Below are positions 5,195 to 5,211 of a stretch of 5,211 nt of DNA, piece after piece. A model generated the notes under the pieces. That model was not told where the DNA came from. It did no database searches and saw only the letters and a list, made by a program, of their open reading frames with translations. This DNA is from Trueperaceae bacterium (GTDB lineage: Bacteria; Deinococcota; Deinococci; Deinococcales; Trueperaceae). Location: the NCBI GenBank assembly GCA_029210865.1, contig JARGGE010000221.1, forward strand, positions 1 through 5,211, written 5' to 3'. Numbering within the stretch: the first letter of the stretch is position 1; each line of letters begins with the position of its first letter. Position numbers and translations under genes: made by a program.

Positions 5195-5211
5195 TGCTCG
5201 TCGCGGCGGGT
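5128..5211 (-). pseudogene. Fur-family metalloregulator fragment, cut at both ends
   Basis: On the minus strand from the right edge the reading is RRDEHHDHLICRGCGAILEF, then EDARIEA. This is the hallmark of Fur-family repressors (Fur, Zur or PerR): the metal-binding HHDH followed by the first CxxCG of the structural zinc site. The DNA-binding domain lies outside the window. The family match stops after IEA, where the expected Gln and the rest of the dimerisation domain are replaced by the antisense of the acyl-CoA dehydrogenase. Codons such as TTT, TTG, TGT, GAA and CAT are less GC-biased than the genes to the left. The fragment is too short to tell Fur, Zur and PerR apart. In the true genome the gene may be intact elsewhere. 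Confidence 0.8.

Overview
The window is a very GC-rich bacterial fragment, probably a whole short contig, because genes are cut or broken at both ends. The EF-Tu N-terminus (a run reading YDQIDKAPEEKARGITINT), the chorismate mutase–DAHP synthase fusion and the tRNA-tuf order recall Deinococcota (Deinococcus, Thermus or Truepera-like). This placement is from memory of family sequences and is only moderately supported; another high-GC phylum is possible.

Minus strand, left part (1-836): a tRNA-EF-Tu operon. A consensus-like promoter (808-836, TTGACA, 17 bp, TAGCCT) reads leftward through tRNA-Thr(TGT), tRNA-Tyr(GTA), tRNA-Gly(CCC) and tRNA-Thr(GGT) into tuf, which runs off the left edge. This is the Thr-Tyr-Gly-Thr-tuf order of the E. 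coli tufB operon. All four tRNAs encode their CCA ends. A perfect 10-bp hairpin lies between the last tRNA and tuf.

Plus strand, right part (912 to the end): a divergent, tightly packed gene run. Its genes are tatA, tatC (overlapping tatA, apparently with an ACG start), a chorismate mutase-DAHP synthase fusion, a 350-residue multi-cluster iron-sulfur protein with an internal twin-arginine motif, an 81-residue winged-helix-like protein, and a glutaryl-CoA-dehydrogenase-like acyl-CoA dehydrogenase. Gaps are between -14 and 49 bases, so co-transcription is likely. TatA and TatC form the membrane machinery that exports folded proteins. The DAHP synthase makes the first committed step of aromatic biosynthesis. 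The iron-sulfur protein looks like an electron carrier. No single pathway obviously joins them.

Right end: the acyl-CoA dehydrogenase reading loses family similarity after about residue 219. From there the opposite strand encodes a fragment of a Fur-family metalloregulator (HHDHLIC..CG). The two similarities overlap across about 17 bases, so the end of the window looks like a chimera, either an assembly artefact or a microhomology rearrangement.

No CRISPR array, insertion sequence, integrase or prophage signal was seen. The best candidates for a second look are the tatC start, the iron-sulfur protein's architecture, the tuf codon usage and the junction at the right end.
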